A DNA stretch of 64,000 nt from Pseudomonas bharatica CSV86 (lineage in GTDB: Bacteria > Pseudomonadota > Gammaproteobacteria > Pseudomonadales > Pseudomonadaceae), in NCBI RefSeq assembly GCF_000319305.2, contig NZ_AMWJ02000001.1, forward strand, positions 1,837,001 to 1,901,000, in the 5' to 3' direction. Both the position numbers and the translations under genes were made by a program. How positions within the stretch are numbered: position 1 is the stretch's first letter; each line of letters opens with the position of its first letter. Below, piece by piece: positions 18,356-27,635 of the stretch. Below the pieces are notes generated by a model. That model saw only the letters and a list, made by a program, of their open reading frames with translations. It ran no database searches and had not been told where the DNA came from.

Positions 18356-19591
18356 TCAAGCCCACGGGCGATCGCCGTTCTCGTCCTTGACCCGGGTCGG
18401 CAGACCCATCACGTCAAGGGCGTGCAGGAACGGTTCGGCCGGCAGTTCCTCGACGTTGACCATGCGCTGCACGTCCCACTGGCCGCGGGCGACCAGCAGG
18501 GCCGCCGCCACTGGCGGTACGCCGGCAGTGTAGGAAATGCCCTGGCTGTCGGTCTCGGCGTAGGCTTCCTCGTGGTCGGCCACGTTGTAGATGAAGACCT
18601 CGCGCGGCTGGCCATCCTTGGTGCCCTTGACCAGGTCGCCGATGCAGGTCTTGCCGGTGTAGCCGGGGGCCAGCGAGGCCGGATCCGGCAATACGGCCTT
18701 GACCACTTTCAATGGCACCACTTCCAGGCCTTCGGCGGTTTTTACCGGCTGTTCGGAGAGCAGGCCGAGGTTCTTCAGTACGGTGAACACATTGATGTAA
18801 TGCTCGCCGAAGCTCATCCAGAAACGCACGTTGGGCACGTCGAGGTTCTTCGACAGCGAGTGCACTTCATCGTGGCCGGTGAGGTAGAGATTCTGCGAGC
18901 CGACTACCGGCAGGTCGTCGGTACGCTTCACTTCGAACATGGTGTTGCTGGTCCACTGGCTGTTCTGCCAGCTCCATACCTGTCCGGTGAATTCACGGAA
19001 GTTGATTTCCGGATCGAAGTTGGTGGCGAAGTACTTGCCGTGCGACCCGGCATTGACGTCGAGAATGTCGATCGAGTCGATGCGGTCGAAGTACTGTTGC
19101 TTCGCCAGCGCCGCGTAGGCGTTGACCACACCCGGGTCGAAGCCGACACCGAGAATGGCGGTAATGTTCTTCTGCTGGCATTCCTCGAGGTGTTTCCACT
19201 CGTAGTTGCCATACCAGGGCGGGGTTTCGCAGATCTTGCCCGGTTCTTCGTGGATTGCGGTGTCCAGGTAGGCGACACCGGTATCGATGCAGGCACGCAG
19301 CACCGACATGTTGAGGAAGGCGGAGCCGACGTTGATCACGATCTGCGATTCGGTCTCGCGGATCAGCGCCTTGGTCGCCTCGACATCCAGGGCATTGAGC
19401 GAAAAGGCCTGGATGTCGGCGGGTACCTTGAGGCTACCCTTGGCCTTGACGCTGTCGATGATGGCCTGGCATTTGGAGATGTTCCGCGACGCAATTGCAA
19501 TACGACCGAGTTCGTCGTTGTGCTGCGCGCACTTGTGGGCCACCACCTTGGCGACACCTCCTGCACCAATGATAAGAACGTTCTTCTTCAA
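18356..19591 (-). CDS. Carboxy(nor)spermidine dehydrogenase (CASDH), saccharopine dehydrogenase family
   Basis: Condenses putrescine (or diaminopropane) with aspartate semialdehyde using NAD(P)H to carboxyspermidine, the first step of the SpeDE-independent spermidine pathway. The 411-residue product begins with the Rossmann motif VLIIGAGGVAKVVAH and shows family blocks GVGFDPGVVNAYAALA and NAGSHGKYFATNFDPEINFREFTGQVW. The partner decarboxylase gene lies 26 bases upstream on the same strand, which supports this assignment over a generic saccharopine reductase. Confidence 0.92.
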   Translation of the reverse strand: MKKNVLIIGAGGVAKVVAHKCAQHNDELGRIAIASRNISKCQAIIDSVKAKGSLKVPADIQAFSLNALDVEATKALIRETESQIVINVGSAFLNMSVLRACIDTGVAYLDTAIHEEPGKICETPPWYGNYEWKHLEECQQKNITAILGVGFDPGVVNAYAALAKQQYFDRIDSIDILDVNAGSHGKYFATNFDPEINFREFTGQVWSWQNSQWTSNTMFEVKRTDDLPVVGSQNLYLTGHDEVHSLSKNLDVPNVRFWMSFGEHYINVFTVLKNLGLLSEQPVKTAEGLEVVPLKVVKAVLPDPASLAPGYTGKTCIGDLVKGTKDGQPREVFIYNVADHEEAYAETDSQGISYTAGVPPVAAALLVARGQWDVQRMVNVEELPAEPFLHALDVMGLPTRVKDENGDRPWA

Positions 19592-19617
19592 TTCTCTATC
19601 TCTCCTTATCTGCCAGC

Positions 19618-20715
19618 TCAGGAAAGGCTGGACAGGTAGTCTTCGAAACCGAACTCACGAACCACCTCGACGCTACCGTCGAGTTGTTTCACTACGATGG
19701 ACGGCATTTTCAGGCCGTTGAACCAGTTTTTCTTGACCATGGTGTAGCCAGCGGCGTCGATGAACGACAGCCGATCGCCGATGGTCAGCGGACGATCGAA
19801 TTGGTACTCGCCGAAGATGTCGCCGGCCAGGCACGATTTACCGCAGACCATCCAGGTATGCTCGCCATCGTTGGGGGCCATCTTGGCGTTGAGGCGGTAG
19901 ATCAGCAGGTCGAGCATGTGCGCTTCGATCGAGCTGTCGACCACGGCCAGGTGCTTGCCGTTGTAAAGGGTGTCGAGCACGGTCACTTCCAGCGAGGCGC
20001 TGTTGGTGATCGCCGCTTCGCCCGGCTCCAGGTAGACCTGCACGCCGTAGGTTTCGGAGAACGACTTCAGGCGCGCGCAGAACGCATCCAGGGCGTAGCC
20101 CTCGCCGGTGAAGTGGATGCCGCCGCCCAGGCTGACCCACTCGACCTGGTGCAACAGGTGGCCGAAGCGCTCCTCGATGGTGCCGAGCATCTTGTCGAAC
20201 AGGTCGAAATCGCCGTTCTCGCAATTATTGTGGAACATGAAGCCGGAGATCTGCTCGATCACGCCTTCGACCTTGACCGGATCCCATTCGCCGAGGCGGC
20301 TGAACGGGCGCGCCGGGTCGGCCAGCAGGTAGTCGGAGCTGCTCACCTGCGGATTGACCCGCAGACCGCGGACCTTGCCCTCGGACGCCTCGGCAAAGCG
20401 CTGCAACTGGCCGATGGAGTTGAAGATGATCTTGTCGCAGTTGACCAGCATCTCGTCGATCTCGTCGTCGGCCCAGGCCACGCTGTAGGCGTGGGTCTCG
20501 CCGACGAACTTCTGGCGGCCGAGCTTGAGCTCGTAGAGCGAGGACGAAGTGGTGCCGTCCATGTACTGCTGCATCAGGTCGAACACCGACCAGGTGGCGA
20601 AGCACTTCAGCGCAAGCAGGGCCTTGGCCCCGGATTTCTCGCGCACATAGGCGATCTTCTCCAGGTTGCCCAGCAGCTTTTGTTTGTCGATGAGGTAGTA
20701 CGGGGTCTTGATCAC
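19618..20715 (-). CDS. nspC: Carboxynorspermidine/carboxyspermidine decarboxylase (CASDC)
   Basis: PLP-dependent decarboxylase, second step to spermidine. The 365-residue protein has the alanine-racemase-fold barrel with the PLP lysine in ALLALKCFATWS, the phosphate-binding glycines in SLGGGIHFTGEGY, and the active-site cysteine segment CGKSCLAGD. The start is GTG 20715 (VIKTPYYLID), preceded by GGAG seven bases upstream. The longer in-frame extension to 20826 lacks family similarity. It forms an operon with the CASDH gene. Confidence 0.93.
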   Translation of the reverse strand: MIKTPYYLIDKQKLLGNLEKIAYVREKSGAKALLALKCFATWSVFDLMQQYMDGTTSSSLYELKLGRQKFVGETHAYSVAWADDEIDEMLVNCDKIIFNSIGQLQRFAEASEGKVRGLRVNPQVSSSDYLLADPARPFSRLGEWDPVKVEGVIEQISGFMFHNNCENGDFDLFDKMLGTIEERFGHLLHQVEWVSLGGGIHFTGEGYALDAFCARLKSFSETYGVQVYLEPGEAAITNSASLEVTVLDTLYNGKHLAVVDSSIEAHMLDLLIYRLNAKMAPNDGEHTWMVCGKSCLAGDIFGEYQFDRPLTIGDRLSFIDAAGYTMVKKNWFNGLKMPSIVVKQLDGSVEVVREFGFEDYLSSLS

Positions 20716-20974
20716 TTCGAGGCTCCGGGTAGGCCAGCCAAAAAAAGAGCCGCATTGTGCCCGTACTCGATACATATCGAAAGGGCGGGATGCGCTTTTG
20801 CCGGTATCGATGGCCGGGAAGCGCACGGCGATGGCGTTTTGCTGAATAAGGGGTTGCGAAATGTTACGCGAGGTCTGAGGCGGGTGGGATGACCGTCGGG
20901 AAGTTCGCCGGGGTCTGTCTTAATCCCACCTTCGCAACTGCGGATAGCCCTGCAAGCGCGTTGCCATAAAGTGT

Positions 20975-21975
20975 TCAGGCTTCCGATGGAAGCTTGACCT
21001 GGCGATAGCTCAAGGGGAGCCCGAGTGTCTTAGAGAGGAAGTCGAGATAGCTACTGTCGGCTGCGTCGAGCGACGTTCTGCCTACTGCCACCAGTCGGGT
21101 GTTCCGATCAGTGTGCGGCTCCCAGTACCAGGCGTACTCCAGCAACTGACCGATTGCCAGGCGCAATACGCGACGGGTCGACAAGTCCGACTTGACTTCA
21201 AACAGGACACGCTCGCTGGCGGTGACGACCGTGACGTCCACGTAGTTCTCTTCGCAAACGATCTTCGCGTCTGGATATTCCCATTCGAGCTCCTGACACA
21301 GTGCGCTGCGAATCATGTCGTGTTCGGGCGAGCATTCGCGCCCCTCCGACCCGTTCCTGAAGTAGTTACGCTGCTGCGGGGGACGCTCACGCCAATCCTG
21401 ACAGGACGTTTAACACCCGTTTCAGGCACCACATAGTCCTGATCCGGCGCGATCAATTGGTAGCGATTCCAGTGCATGACCGGATCACTGGATGTCGCCA
21501 GGGTATCCTCGGGAAACCATTCGACATCTTCCGGGCGAAAGCGGACATTCAGCATGTAACGGGCCCAGTTGGTATTTCCCAGGCTTTCCTTGACACCTTC
21601 GACCTTGTCGATCTCCTTCAACATCTGCTTGAACCAGCCATTCCTTTTATAGATTTCCAGCGCGGCATTGCTTTGCGCTTCGTCCAGGAACTCGATATGC
21701 CTGATTCTGGCTACGTAACGACGTCCGCGGGGAGTGATCGTGAAAAGAACCACTTCTCCAGCACGTTCTCCAGACTTGAGCCGGGTTTTACGCCCCTTGT
21801 TCACACCCTGAAGAAATCCGTACTGCCAACCGCCAATCTGCCACTCGAAGCGGAACAGCCATTCCTCGTGACCGTAACGATGCCGGGAGTAATAAGTCGT
21901 CCTGGCCTCCGTTGCGCTCCCGGTTGGATGCTGCCAGTTGGATTCGTTGTAACAAATTCGCGTTATGTAGGTCAT
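20975..21975 (-). pseudogene. Candidate reader-domain plus PD-(D/E)XK nuclease, frameshifted as written
   Basis: The 5' part (about 190 residues, MTYITRICYNESNWQ...) contains GEVVLFTITPRGRRYVARIRHIEFL, which resembles the core of EVE/PUA-like domains that bind modified bases. The 3' part (in another frame, ending at 20975) has a PD-(D/E)XK pattern: VDVTVV, LFEVKS and AIGQLLEYAW. The frames join near 21408-21411 (plus-strand TTT run): one extra A in the coding strand gives ...TGVKTSCQDWRERPPQQRNYFRNGSEGRE..., a linker typical of one polypeptide of about 334 residues. If intact it could be a modification-dependent restriction enzyme. That is inference; I do not recognise the exact family. Confidence 0.55.
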
Positions 21976-22064
21976 TCGGGATATCGTCTGCGGTGATGGC
22001 TATTAGGCATCGTTGCAGGATGGCAGAACCCAAACGATCAAGCGAGTAGGCGAAAGCCTGATTT

Positions 22065-22427
22065 CTACCGCGGAGTCCTGCCGTGTTTCTGGTCTGGCTC
22101 ATGGTTTCTGTTCTGCACAGGCCGTCGTCTTTCAAGCAGCAACAAGCGCAAGGCCTTCGCCACCAAGGCCCCGAGAATGCACCCCGCCGCCGTAGCGATG
22201 CCTTGCAGCAGCAGCCCCAGCCCTCTGGCCAGGCTCGGGTCTCCGATGAAATGACCCAGCTCCGGCCACAACGCCAGCCACAGGGCGATAAAGCCCAGCA
22301 CCAGGTCGTACCAACGCCCGCTTACGCCCGCCGGTCGATAACTTCGTACGAACAGAATGAACGCGCTGAAGGCCATGGCCAGCAGCACCAGGCCGAAGAT
22401 CTGATGAAGCGCATCGGGGCCGGACAT
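22065..22427 (-). CDS. Small membrane protein of unknown function
   Basis: A 120-residue protein with hydrophobic segments IFGLVLLAMAFSAFILFV, YDLVLGFIALWLALW and LLLQGIATAAGCILGALVA, then a basic tail. ATG 22427 overlaps the TGA of the upstream gene as TGATG, so the pair is translationally coupled. I recognise no family. Confidence 0.6.
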   Translation of the reverse strand: MSGPDALHQIFGLVLLAMAFSAFILFVRSYRPAGVSGRWYDLVLGFIALWLALWPELGHFIGDPSLARGLGLLLQGIATAAGCILGALVAKALRLLLLERRRPVQNRNHEPDQKHGRTPR

Positions 22428-23044
22428 CAATCACGCCCTCCGTTTGCGCCGCGCAAGCGCAGGCACTGATGCCGGTGCAGCCCAAGGCGCAGCTCGTCGA
22501 GCAGTGCCTCGGCACAGTCCAGCGCCCGTCGGGCCTCGCTGCCGATGGTCGTGGCCTCGCCACTGAAATCATCGACCCGCAACCCGGCTGCCAATGGCGG
22601 CATTTCCACCAGCGTCCAGTCCAGTCCGCTGGCGTCCAGGCTGCGCCGCAGCCCCGCACCCAGGGCTTCGTCGTCGCTGTCGTCGGAGTCCACCAACCAT
22701 TCCCAGCGGCCAACCAGGAACAATCGCGGCGCGCCGGCATCACCAAGGGCGAGCGCACCGTCGATAAGGCAACCACAGTGCGCCGGCAGGTCTTCCTGGC
22801 GTTCCCCGCCAAGGCAGGCGAATACCCCATCCAGCCCGGCAATCGCCTGCTTTACCGTCTCAACCGACTCCAGGCTGCCCAGCTTGCAGCGCAAGCCGGG
22901 ACGCGCGGTGATGCCATTGAGATCGTCGAGCAGCGCGCTCACTTCGTACTGGCGATGCAGCGCGGCGGCGATCAGCGCCTGGCCGAGGCTGTCCAGCGGA
23001 TTGAATACGCCCAGCTTCAGGCGCGGGGTTTCGAGGTTATGCAT
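22427..23044 (-). CDS. NAD(P)-binding/atypical SDR-like protein
   Basis: A 205-residue protein with the organisation of atypical short-chain dehydrogenase/NmrA-like proteins: LGVFNPLDSLGQALIAAALHRQYEVSALLDD at the N-terminus, CKLGSLESVETVKQAIAGLDGVFACLG and LDWTLVEMPPLAAG. The glycine-rich nucleotide motif is degraded (NPLDSLGQ instead of GATGxxG), so cofactor binding is doubtful. It is coupled to the membrane protein gene downstream. Confidence 0.7.
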   Translation of the reverse strand: MHNLETPRLKLGVFNPLDSLGQALIAAALHRQYEVSALLDDLNGITARPGLRCKLGSLESVETVKQAIAGLDGVFACLGGERQEDLPAHCGCLIDGALALGDAGAPRLFLVGRWEWLVDSDDSDDEALGAGLRRSLDASGLDWTLVEMPPLAAGLRVDDFSGEATTIGSEARRALDCAEALLDELRLGLHRHQCLRLRGANGGRD

Positions 23045-23180
23045 CGGGTGCCTCCTGGCGAAGCGGCTGTCGATATGACATTCGAAATACCGCGCCGGAG
23101 CGGAGTTCCACCGGCTTGACGGGCGTCAAGCCCGGAGTGCCGCAGCACGGTTAGTCTGGCCGGCACAATAAGGCCCCGCC

Positions 23181-23624
23181 ATGATCTATCCCGTTCTGCT
23201 GACCCTGCACCTGTTCGCTGCCATCGTCTTTATCGGCACCGTGTTCTTCGAAGTGCTGTTTCTCGGCGGGATCCGTCGCCAGTTGCCCGATCGCATGATG
23301 ATGATGCTCGAACACGCTGTCGGCCAACGCGCCCGGCGGCTGATGCCCTGGGTGTTGCTGGTGTTGTTCGGTGCCGGGGCCGGCATGGTCCGCGAGCGCT
23401 ACATGGCGCAGTTGGCAACACCCTGGACATCGCCCTTCGGCACCTTGCTGGGGGTGAAGATCCTTGTCGCGATCAGCGTGCTCGGGCACTTCGTCACCGC
23501 GCTTTGGCTGATGCGCAGCGGGCGCATGACGGCGCAGGCGGTTCGCTTCATCCATGCCAGCGTCTTTACTCATCTGTTGCTGATCGTGGTGCTGGCCAAG
23601 GGCATGTTCTATTTGAGCTGGTAA
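23181..23624 (+). CDS. CopD-like small integral membrane protein
   Basis: A 147-residue protein with four hydrophobic segments and histidines at membrane positions (LTLHLFAAIVFIGTVFFE, LGHFVTALWLM, HASVFTHLLLIVVLAKGMF). The layout resembles CopD-type or heme-ligating membrane proteins. The function is not known. Confidence 0.7.
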   Translation: MIYPVLLTLHLFAAIVFIGTVFFEVLFLGGIRRQLPDRMMMMLEHAVGQRARRLMPWVLLVLFGAGAGMVRERYMAQLATPWTSPFGTLLGVKILVAISVLGHFVTALWLMRSGRMTAQAVRFIHASVFTHLLLIVVLAKGMFYLSW

Positions 23625-23734
23625 AGCAAAAACGACCTTTTCCAATCGGAACCGACCAGGAAGCGCTCAACAAACTGGCGCAATTCAGAATGCCGTGATT
23701 CTATTTGGCTATCACTGCTTGCAAGGATGTCGGC

Positions 23735-24646
23735 ATGTCTGTTATTCGTACGCTTGTTATCGTCCTCGTGGGGCTTTCGTTGACCGCTTGCTCATTCAGG
23801 AACCTGAAAGAGCCTGACTACATGGACCCCACCCCGGCGTTCAACGAGAAAGGCGAACCGTTGGATAAGCCGCAGCCGTCCTATGCGATCGATCTTCTGA
23901 AAAAACATTATCTCCCTTACATCAACGGTGCTGCGACCAACAGAAGTACCTTGAGCGCCCTGGCTTTGTTCGGGGCCGCCACGGCGGCGGTCGGCGCTGC
24001 CACCCACTCCGGATCCGACCTCTACAAATCCTCCGCAGCAATCATCGCCACCGCTTTCGGTCTGGAGGAGTGGGGCAACTACAAGGAGCAACGCAAGATC
24101 TACAAGGATGCGGTGGACTATTTGTCATGCGCGCAGAGGACTTCTCAGGTAATCCTTGCTTACGCGCCGAAGGGGGAGGCCGTCCAAGGGCTGATATCGC
24201 GCAAGACCGCGCTCGCCGGCGAGCAGGAGACGCTGGTCGCCGATTTCACCACGAACCGTGCTTTCATCCAGCGGTTGCCGAAAAAGAACCGGCCGCAGGA
24301 ACCGTCTCCAAAATTGATGATGATGGCCATGCACCAAATGCAAGCCGAGCAGGCTGATATCGAGGAAGCGCTCAAGCTTGCCAGCAAGCATAAACAGCGC
24401 GTGCTTGGCGATGTGGTCAAGCTGCAGTCGAACGTCAGCGACGCCATCACCAAGAGTTCGTTCGACACTCGCAAGGCGGTCGAGGCCCTTGTGCGCAAGC
24501 AAGCAAGCGAATCAACGGACACGACGTCGGAACAACTCATGCCTGGTAACGACATGACCGCGCTCGCCGCCGCGCATGCCGTCATCGATGCACACAATGA
24601 ATATGCAACCTGCTGGGCCAGCACGGTCCAGCCCGCTACCGACTGA
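23735..24646 (+). CDS. Lipoprotein of unknown function
   Basis: From ATG 23735 the protein starts MSVIRTLVIVLVGLSLTAC, a lipoprotein signal with lipobox LTAC. The 303-residue product is alpha-helical, rich in K/Q/E, with a short hydrophobic patch SALALFGAATAAVGAA and a likely coiled-coil near MHQMQAEQADIEEALKLASK. No domain is recognised. An in-frame ATG ten codons upstream would spoil the signal. It probably sits in a membrane leaflet facing the periplasm. Confidence 0.75.
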   Translation: MSVIRTLVIVLVGLSLTACSFRNLKEPDYMDPTPAFNEKGEPLDKPQPSYAIDLLKKHYLPYINGAATNRSTLSALALFGAATAAVGAATHSGSDLYKSSAAIIATAFGLEEWGNYKEQRKIYKDAVDYLSCAQRTSQVILAYAPKGEAVQGLISRKTALAGEQETLVADFTTNRAFIQRLPKKNRPQEPSPKLMMMAMHQMQAEQADIEEALKLASKHKQRVLGDVVKLQSNVSDAITKSSFDTRKAVEALVRKQASESTDTTSEQLMPGNDMTALAAAHAVIDAHNEYATCWASTVQPATD

Positions 24647-24691
24647 TCGCGCGACCGACAACAGGCTCTTGCACTCCGGTTGATCTCGAAA

Positions 24692-24711
24692 TACTGTATG
24701 GATATTCAGTA
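24692..24711. promoter_or_regulatory. LexA (SOS) box
   Basis: TACTGTATGGATATTCAGTA has CTG and CAG exactly ten bases apart with an AT-rich core, the LexA operator pattern of gammaproteobacteria, including matching TA on both outer flanks. It ends 17 bases before the radical-SAM start codon, so it would cover the promoter or leader of the DNA-repair pair. Confidence 0.8.
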
Positions 24712-24728
24712 TTCGGGAAAGGCTCCCC

Positions 24729-25949
24729 ATGCAACTCATCGCCAAGCTCGGCATCCTCGCCGATGCCGCCAAGTACGACGCATCCTGCGCCAGCAGTGGC
24801 GCCCCCAAGCGCAGCTCGAAGGGCAGCGACGGGCTTGGCGCGACCAACGGCATGGGCATCTGCCACAGCTATACGCCCGACGGGCGCTGCGTCTCGCTGC
24901 TCAAGGTGCTGCTCACCAACTTCTGCCTGTACGACTGCCAGTACTGTGTAAACCGCCGTTCCAGCAACGTGCCGCGGGCGCGCTTCACGCCCGAGGAAGT
25001 GGTGCGCTTGACCCTGGATTTCTACCGGCGCAACTGCATCAGCGGGCTGTTTCTCAGCTCGGGCATCATCCGCTCGGCGGACTACACCATGGAGCAATTG
25101 GTCCGGGTGGCCCGCCTGCTGCGCGAGGAGCACGACTTCCGCGGCTATATCCACCTGAAGACCATTCCCGACGCCGACCCGCTGCTGATCGAGGAAGCCG
25201 GACGCCTGGCCGACCGCCTCAGCGTCAATATCGAGCTGCCCAGCGATGCCAGCCTCAAGCGCCTGGCTCCGGAAAAGCAGGTGGCCACCATCCGCCAGGC
25301 CATGGGCACCATCCATCGCGGGCAGCAGGCGGTGGCCGGCGAGGCGAGGGCGCCGCGTTTCACGCCGGCCGGGCAGAGCACGCAGATGATCGTCGGTGCC
25401 GACACTTCGGACGACCGCACCATCCTGCGCAATGCCGAATCGCTTTATCAGGGCTACGGCCTCAAGCGCGTGTACTACTCCGCCTTCAGCCCGATCCCCG
25501 ACAGCCCCGATAGCGTGCCCCTGGCCGCACCACCGCTGTTGCGCGAGCACCGCCTGTACCAGGCCGACTTCCTGATGCGCGGCTACGGCTACAAGGCCGG
25601 CGAGCTGCTCAGCGAGGCGAGCAACCTTGCCCTGGACATCGACCCCAAGCTGGCCTGGGCGCTGTCCAACCGCGAGGTGTTCCCGGTGGATATCAACCGG
25701 GCCGAGCCGGCCCTGCTGGCGCGTATCCCGGGTATCGGCCTGCGCAGCGTACAGCGCCTGGTGGCGCTGCGTCGCGAGCGACGGGTGCGCTACGACGACC
25801 TGATCCAGTTGCGCTGCGTGCTGGACAAGGCCAGGCCGTTCATCGTTACCAGCGACTACCGTCCGGCCCTGGCGGAAACCCGCAGCGGCCTGCTGCGTGC
25901 CCGCCTGCGTGACCCGGTGGCGCCGGTGCAGATGGGGTTGTGGGGATGA
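24729..25949 (+). CDS. Putative DNA modification/repair radical SAM protein (rSAM-link-UDG type)
   Basis: A 406-residue protein with the radical-SAM cluster cysteines C66-x3-C70-x2-C73 in NFCLYDCQYC, and a C-terminal helix-hairpin-helix DNA-binding module (DINRAEPALLARIPGIGLRSVQRLVALR). This combination defines the TIGR03916 family, proteins always paired with a TIGR03915/UDG-linked partner, as here. The partner starts on an ATGA overlap. A LexA box lies directly upstream. Family knowledge suggests a DNA modification or repair role but no reaction is established; the SOS box strengthens that view. In-window length and motifs are complete. Confidence 0.92.
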   Translation: MQLIAKLGILADAAKYDASCASSGAPKRSSKGSDGLGATNGMGICHSYTPDGRCVSLLKVLLTNFCLYDCQYCVNRRSSNVPRARFTPEEVVRLTLDFYRRNCISGLFLSSGIIRSADYTMEQLVRVARLLREEHDFRGYIHLKTIPDADPLLIEEAGRLADRLSVNIELPSDASLKRLAPEKQVATIRQAMGTIHRGQQAVAGEARAPRFTPAGQSTQMIVGADTSDDRTILRNAESLYQGYGLKRVYYSAFSPIPDSPDSVPLAAPPLLREHRLYQADFLMRGYGYKAGELLSEASNLALDIDPKLAWALSNREVFPVDINRAEPALLARIPGIGLRSVQRLVALRRERRVRYDDLIQLRCVLDKARPFIVTSDYRPALAETRSGLLRARLRDPVAPVQMGLWG

Positions 25950-26782
25950 TCGCCCTCGACTGCGATGATGACTTCGCCACCTGGCGCGATCAGGCGCGGG
26001 TGCTGCTTGGCCATGGCATCGATCCGGCGCAGGTGAACTGGGGGCAGGGCCCGATCCAGGATTTGCTCGCCGTGGCCGATGGCTTGCCCGACGGCCCCGG
26101 GCCGTTCCGGGCGAAGGTGCCGGCGGAACTGTTGGCGCAGTTGCAACTGGCCGCCCGATATCGTGGCGAGCAGCGCTGGAACCTGCTCTACGAAGTGCTC
26201 TGGCGGGTGGCCCATGGCGACCGCACCGCCATGCTCGCGGGCGATCGCCTGGGCAGCGAGCTGCAACGGCGCATCAAGCAGGTCACCCGCGAGGCGCACC
26301 ATCTGCATGCCTTCGTTCGTTTCGTGCCGTTGCCGACGGCGGTTGCTGAACAGCTGCAACTGGACCTGGTGGCCTTCCACGAACCGGCCCATGACATTCT
26401 CGAAACCGCCAGCGGGCATTTTGCCGAGCGCCTGGGCCGCCAGCGCTGGTTGATCGCCACCTCACGCGATGGCATCCGCTACGACGGCAAGGATTTCGAC
26501 TACCGCCGCCAATGTCCGCCTGAATGGCGGCAGTGGGCGGAGCAGGCCGATGACCCTGATGCGGACCTGTGGCTGACCTATTACCGCCACACTTTCAACC
26601 CGGCGCGGGTCAATCCCGATGCCTTGCGCATGCATATGCCGGGACGCTTCTGGCGGCATCTGCCGGAAGGACCGTTGATTCCCCGGCTGGTGGGGCTGGC
26701 CAGGCAGGGCAAGCAGCGCGACGGACAGGCCCAGGAAGTGGCGGAGCAGGGTGGGAAAAGGATTTCGGTGGTGACCCGTTAG
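25946..26782 (+). CDS. Probable DNA metabolism protein, TIGR03915/DUF4130 type
   Basis: The obligate partner of the upstream radical SAM protein: 278 residues, MIALDCDDDFATWRDQAR..., with the family blocks WNLLYEVLWRVAHGDR, FVRFVP, FHEPAHDILETASGHFAERLG and LTYYRHTFNPARVN. In other genomes the family is often fused to a uracil-DNA-glycosylase domain; here it ends without one, so the fusion is absent. It starts at ATG 25946 overlapping the radical-SAM stop (ATGA), so the two are made together under the LexA box. Confidence 0.9.
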   Translation: MIALDCDDDFATWRDQARVLLGHGIDPAQVNWGQGPIQDLLAVADGLPDGPGPFRAKVPAELLAQLQLAARYRGEQRWNLLYEVLWRVAHGDRTAMLAGDRLGSELQRRIKQVTREAHHLHAFVRFVPLPTAVAEQLQLDLVAFHEPAHDILETASGHFAERLGRQRWLIATSRDGIRYDGKDFDYRRQCPPEWRQWAEQADDPDADLWLTYYRHTFNPARVNPDALRMHMPGRFWRHLPEGPLIPRLVGLARQGKQRDGQAQEVAEQGGKRISVVTR

Positions 26783-26798
26783 CGGGTGTCGTTGCTGA

Positions 26799-26882
26799 GG
26801 GCCTCATCGCTGCGGTGCGGCGGTCCGACAAGCCAGCTCCCACAAGGTTCCTGTGGGAGCTGGCTTGCCAGCGATGAGGCCC
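26799..26882. repeat. REP pair with an interrupted left arm
   Basis: The right unit is canonical (CCTGTGGGAGCTGGCTTGCC). The left arm is split after CTCATCGCTG by an insert of about 15 bases (CGGTGCGGCGGTCCG) before CAAGCCAGCTCCCACA. It sits between the repair pair and the YafY-type regulator. Confidence 0.85.
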
Positions 26883-26933
26883 GTAAGGACAACAGAAAAG
26901 CTCTTGATTCAACACGGACACGAGGTACCTCAC

Positions 26934-27635
26934 ATGCACAAGGCCGACCGCCTGTTCCAACTGGTGAACCTGATCCGCGTTCACCAGCCGATCACCGCCG
27001 AGCGCCTGGCCGAACGGGTCGGCGTGTCCGTGCGCTCCATCTACCGCTATATCGACGACCTGTCCCTGAGCGGCGTACCGGTCTACGGCACCACGGGTGT
27101 CGGCTACGCCCTCGACGCCGCTTTCGAGATGCCGCCACTGCGCCTGAGCCGCATCGAGGTGGACGCCCTGACCCTGGGCATGGAAATGCTCGCCGGCAGC
27201 GCCGACAACGAGCTCTCCAGTGCCGCCCGCACCTTGCTCAGCAAGGTCGCGGCCAGCGCGCCGCACCAAACCAGTGATCCGCAACAGAGCCCGACCCGCG
27301 CGCTGAACAGCAGCACCGCGGTGACCCGCGGTCACCTCAGCACCCTGCGCCAGGCCATCGAGCACAAGCGGGTATTGCAGATCACCTACACCAGCCTTGA
27401 TGGTGTGGTCTCGCGACGCCTGATCCAGCCCATCGGCCTGTTCTACTGGGATGGCAAGTGGACGGTTGGCAGTTGGTGCAACACCCGCGCGGCCTACCGC
27501 GATTTCCGTGTCGACCGCATTGCCGCGATTCTCACCAGCGAAGAACCCTGGCGCGGTAGCCCGCAGATCGCTCTGCGCACCTATATGCGCCATCAGTCCA
27601 CGGCGTCGCGTACGGACAGCTCGTTGTCACGATGA
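26934..27635 (+). CDS. YafY/WYL-domain transcriptional regulator
   Basis: A 233-residue regulator. Residues 1-60 form an HTH_11 DNA-binding domain (MHKADRLFQLVNLIRVHQPI, then VGVSVRSIYRYIDDLSLSGVP), followed by a WYL ligand-sensing domain (VLQITYTSLDGVVSRRLIQPIGLFYWDGKWTVGSWC). ATG 26934 is chosen because the longer frame reads through the REP. Target genes are unknown. Confidence 0.9.
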   Translation: MHKADRLFQLVNLIRVHQPITAERLAERVGVSVRSIYRYIDDLSLSGVPVYGTTGVGYALDAAFEMPPLRLSRIEVDALTLGMEMLAGSADNELSSAARTLLSKVAASAPHQTSDPQQSPTRALNSSTAVTRGHLSTLRQAIEHKRVLQITYTSLDGVVSRRLIQPIGLFYWDGKWTVGSWCNTRAAYRDFRVDRIAAILTSEEPWRGSPQIALRTYMRHQSTASRTDSSLSR

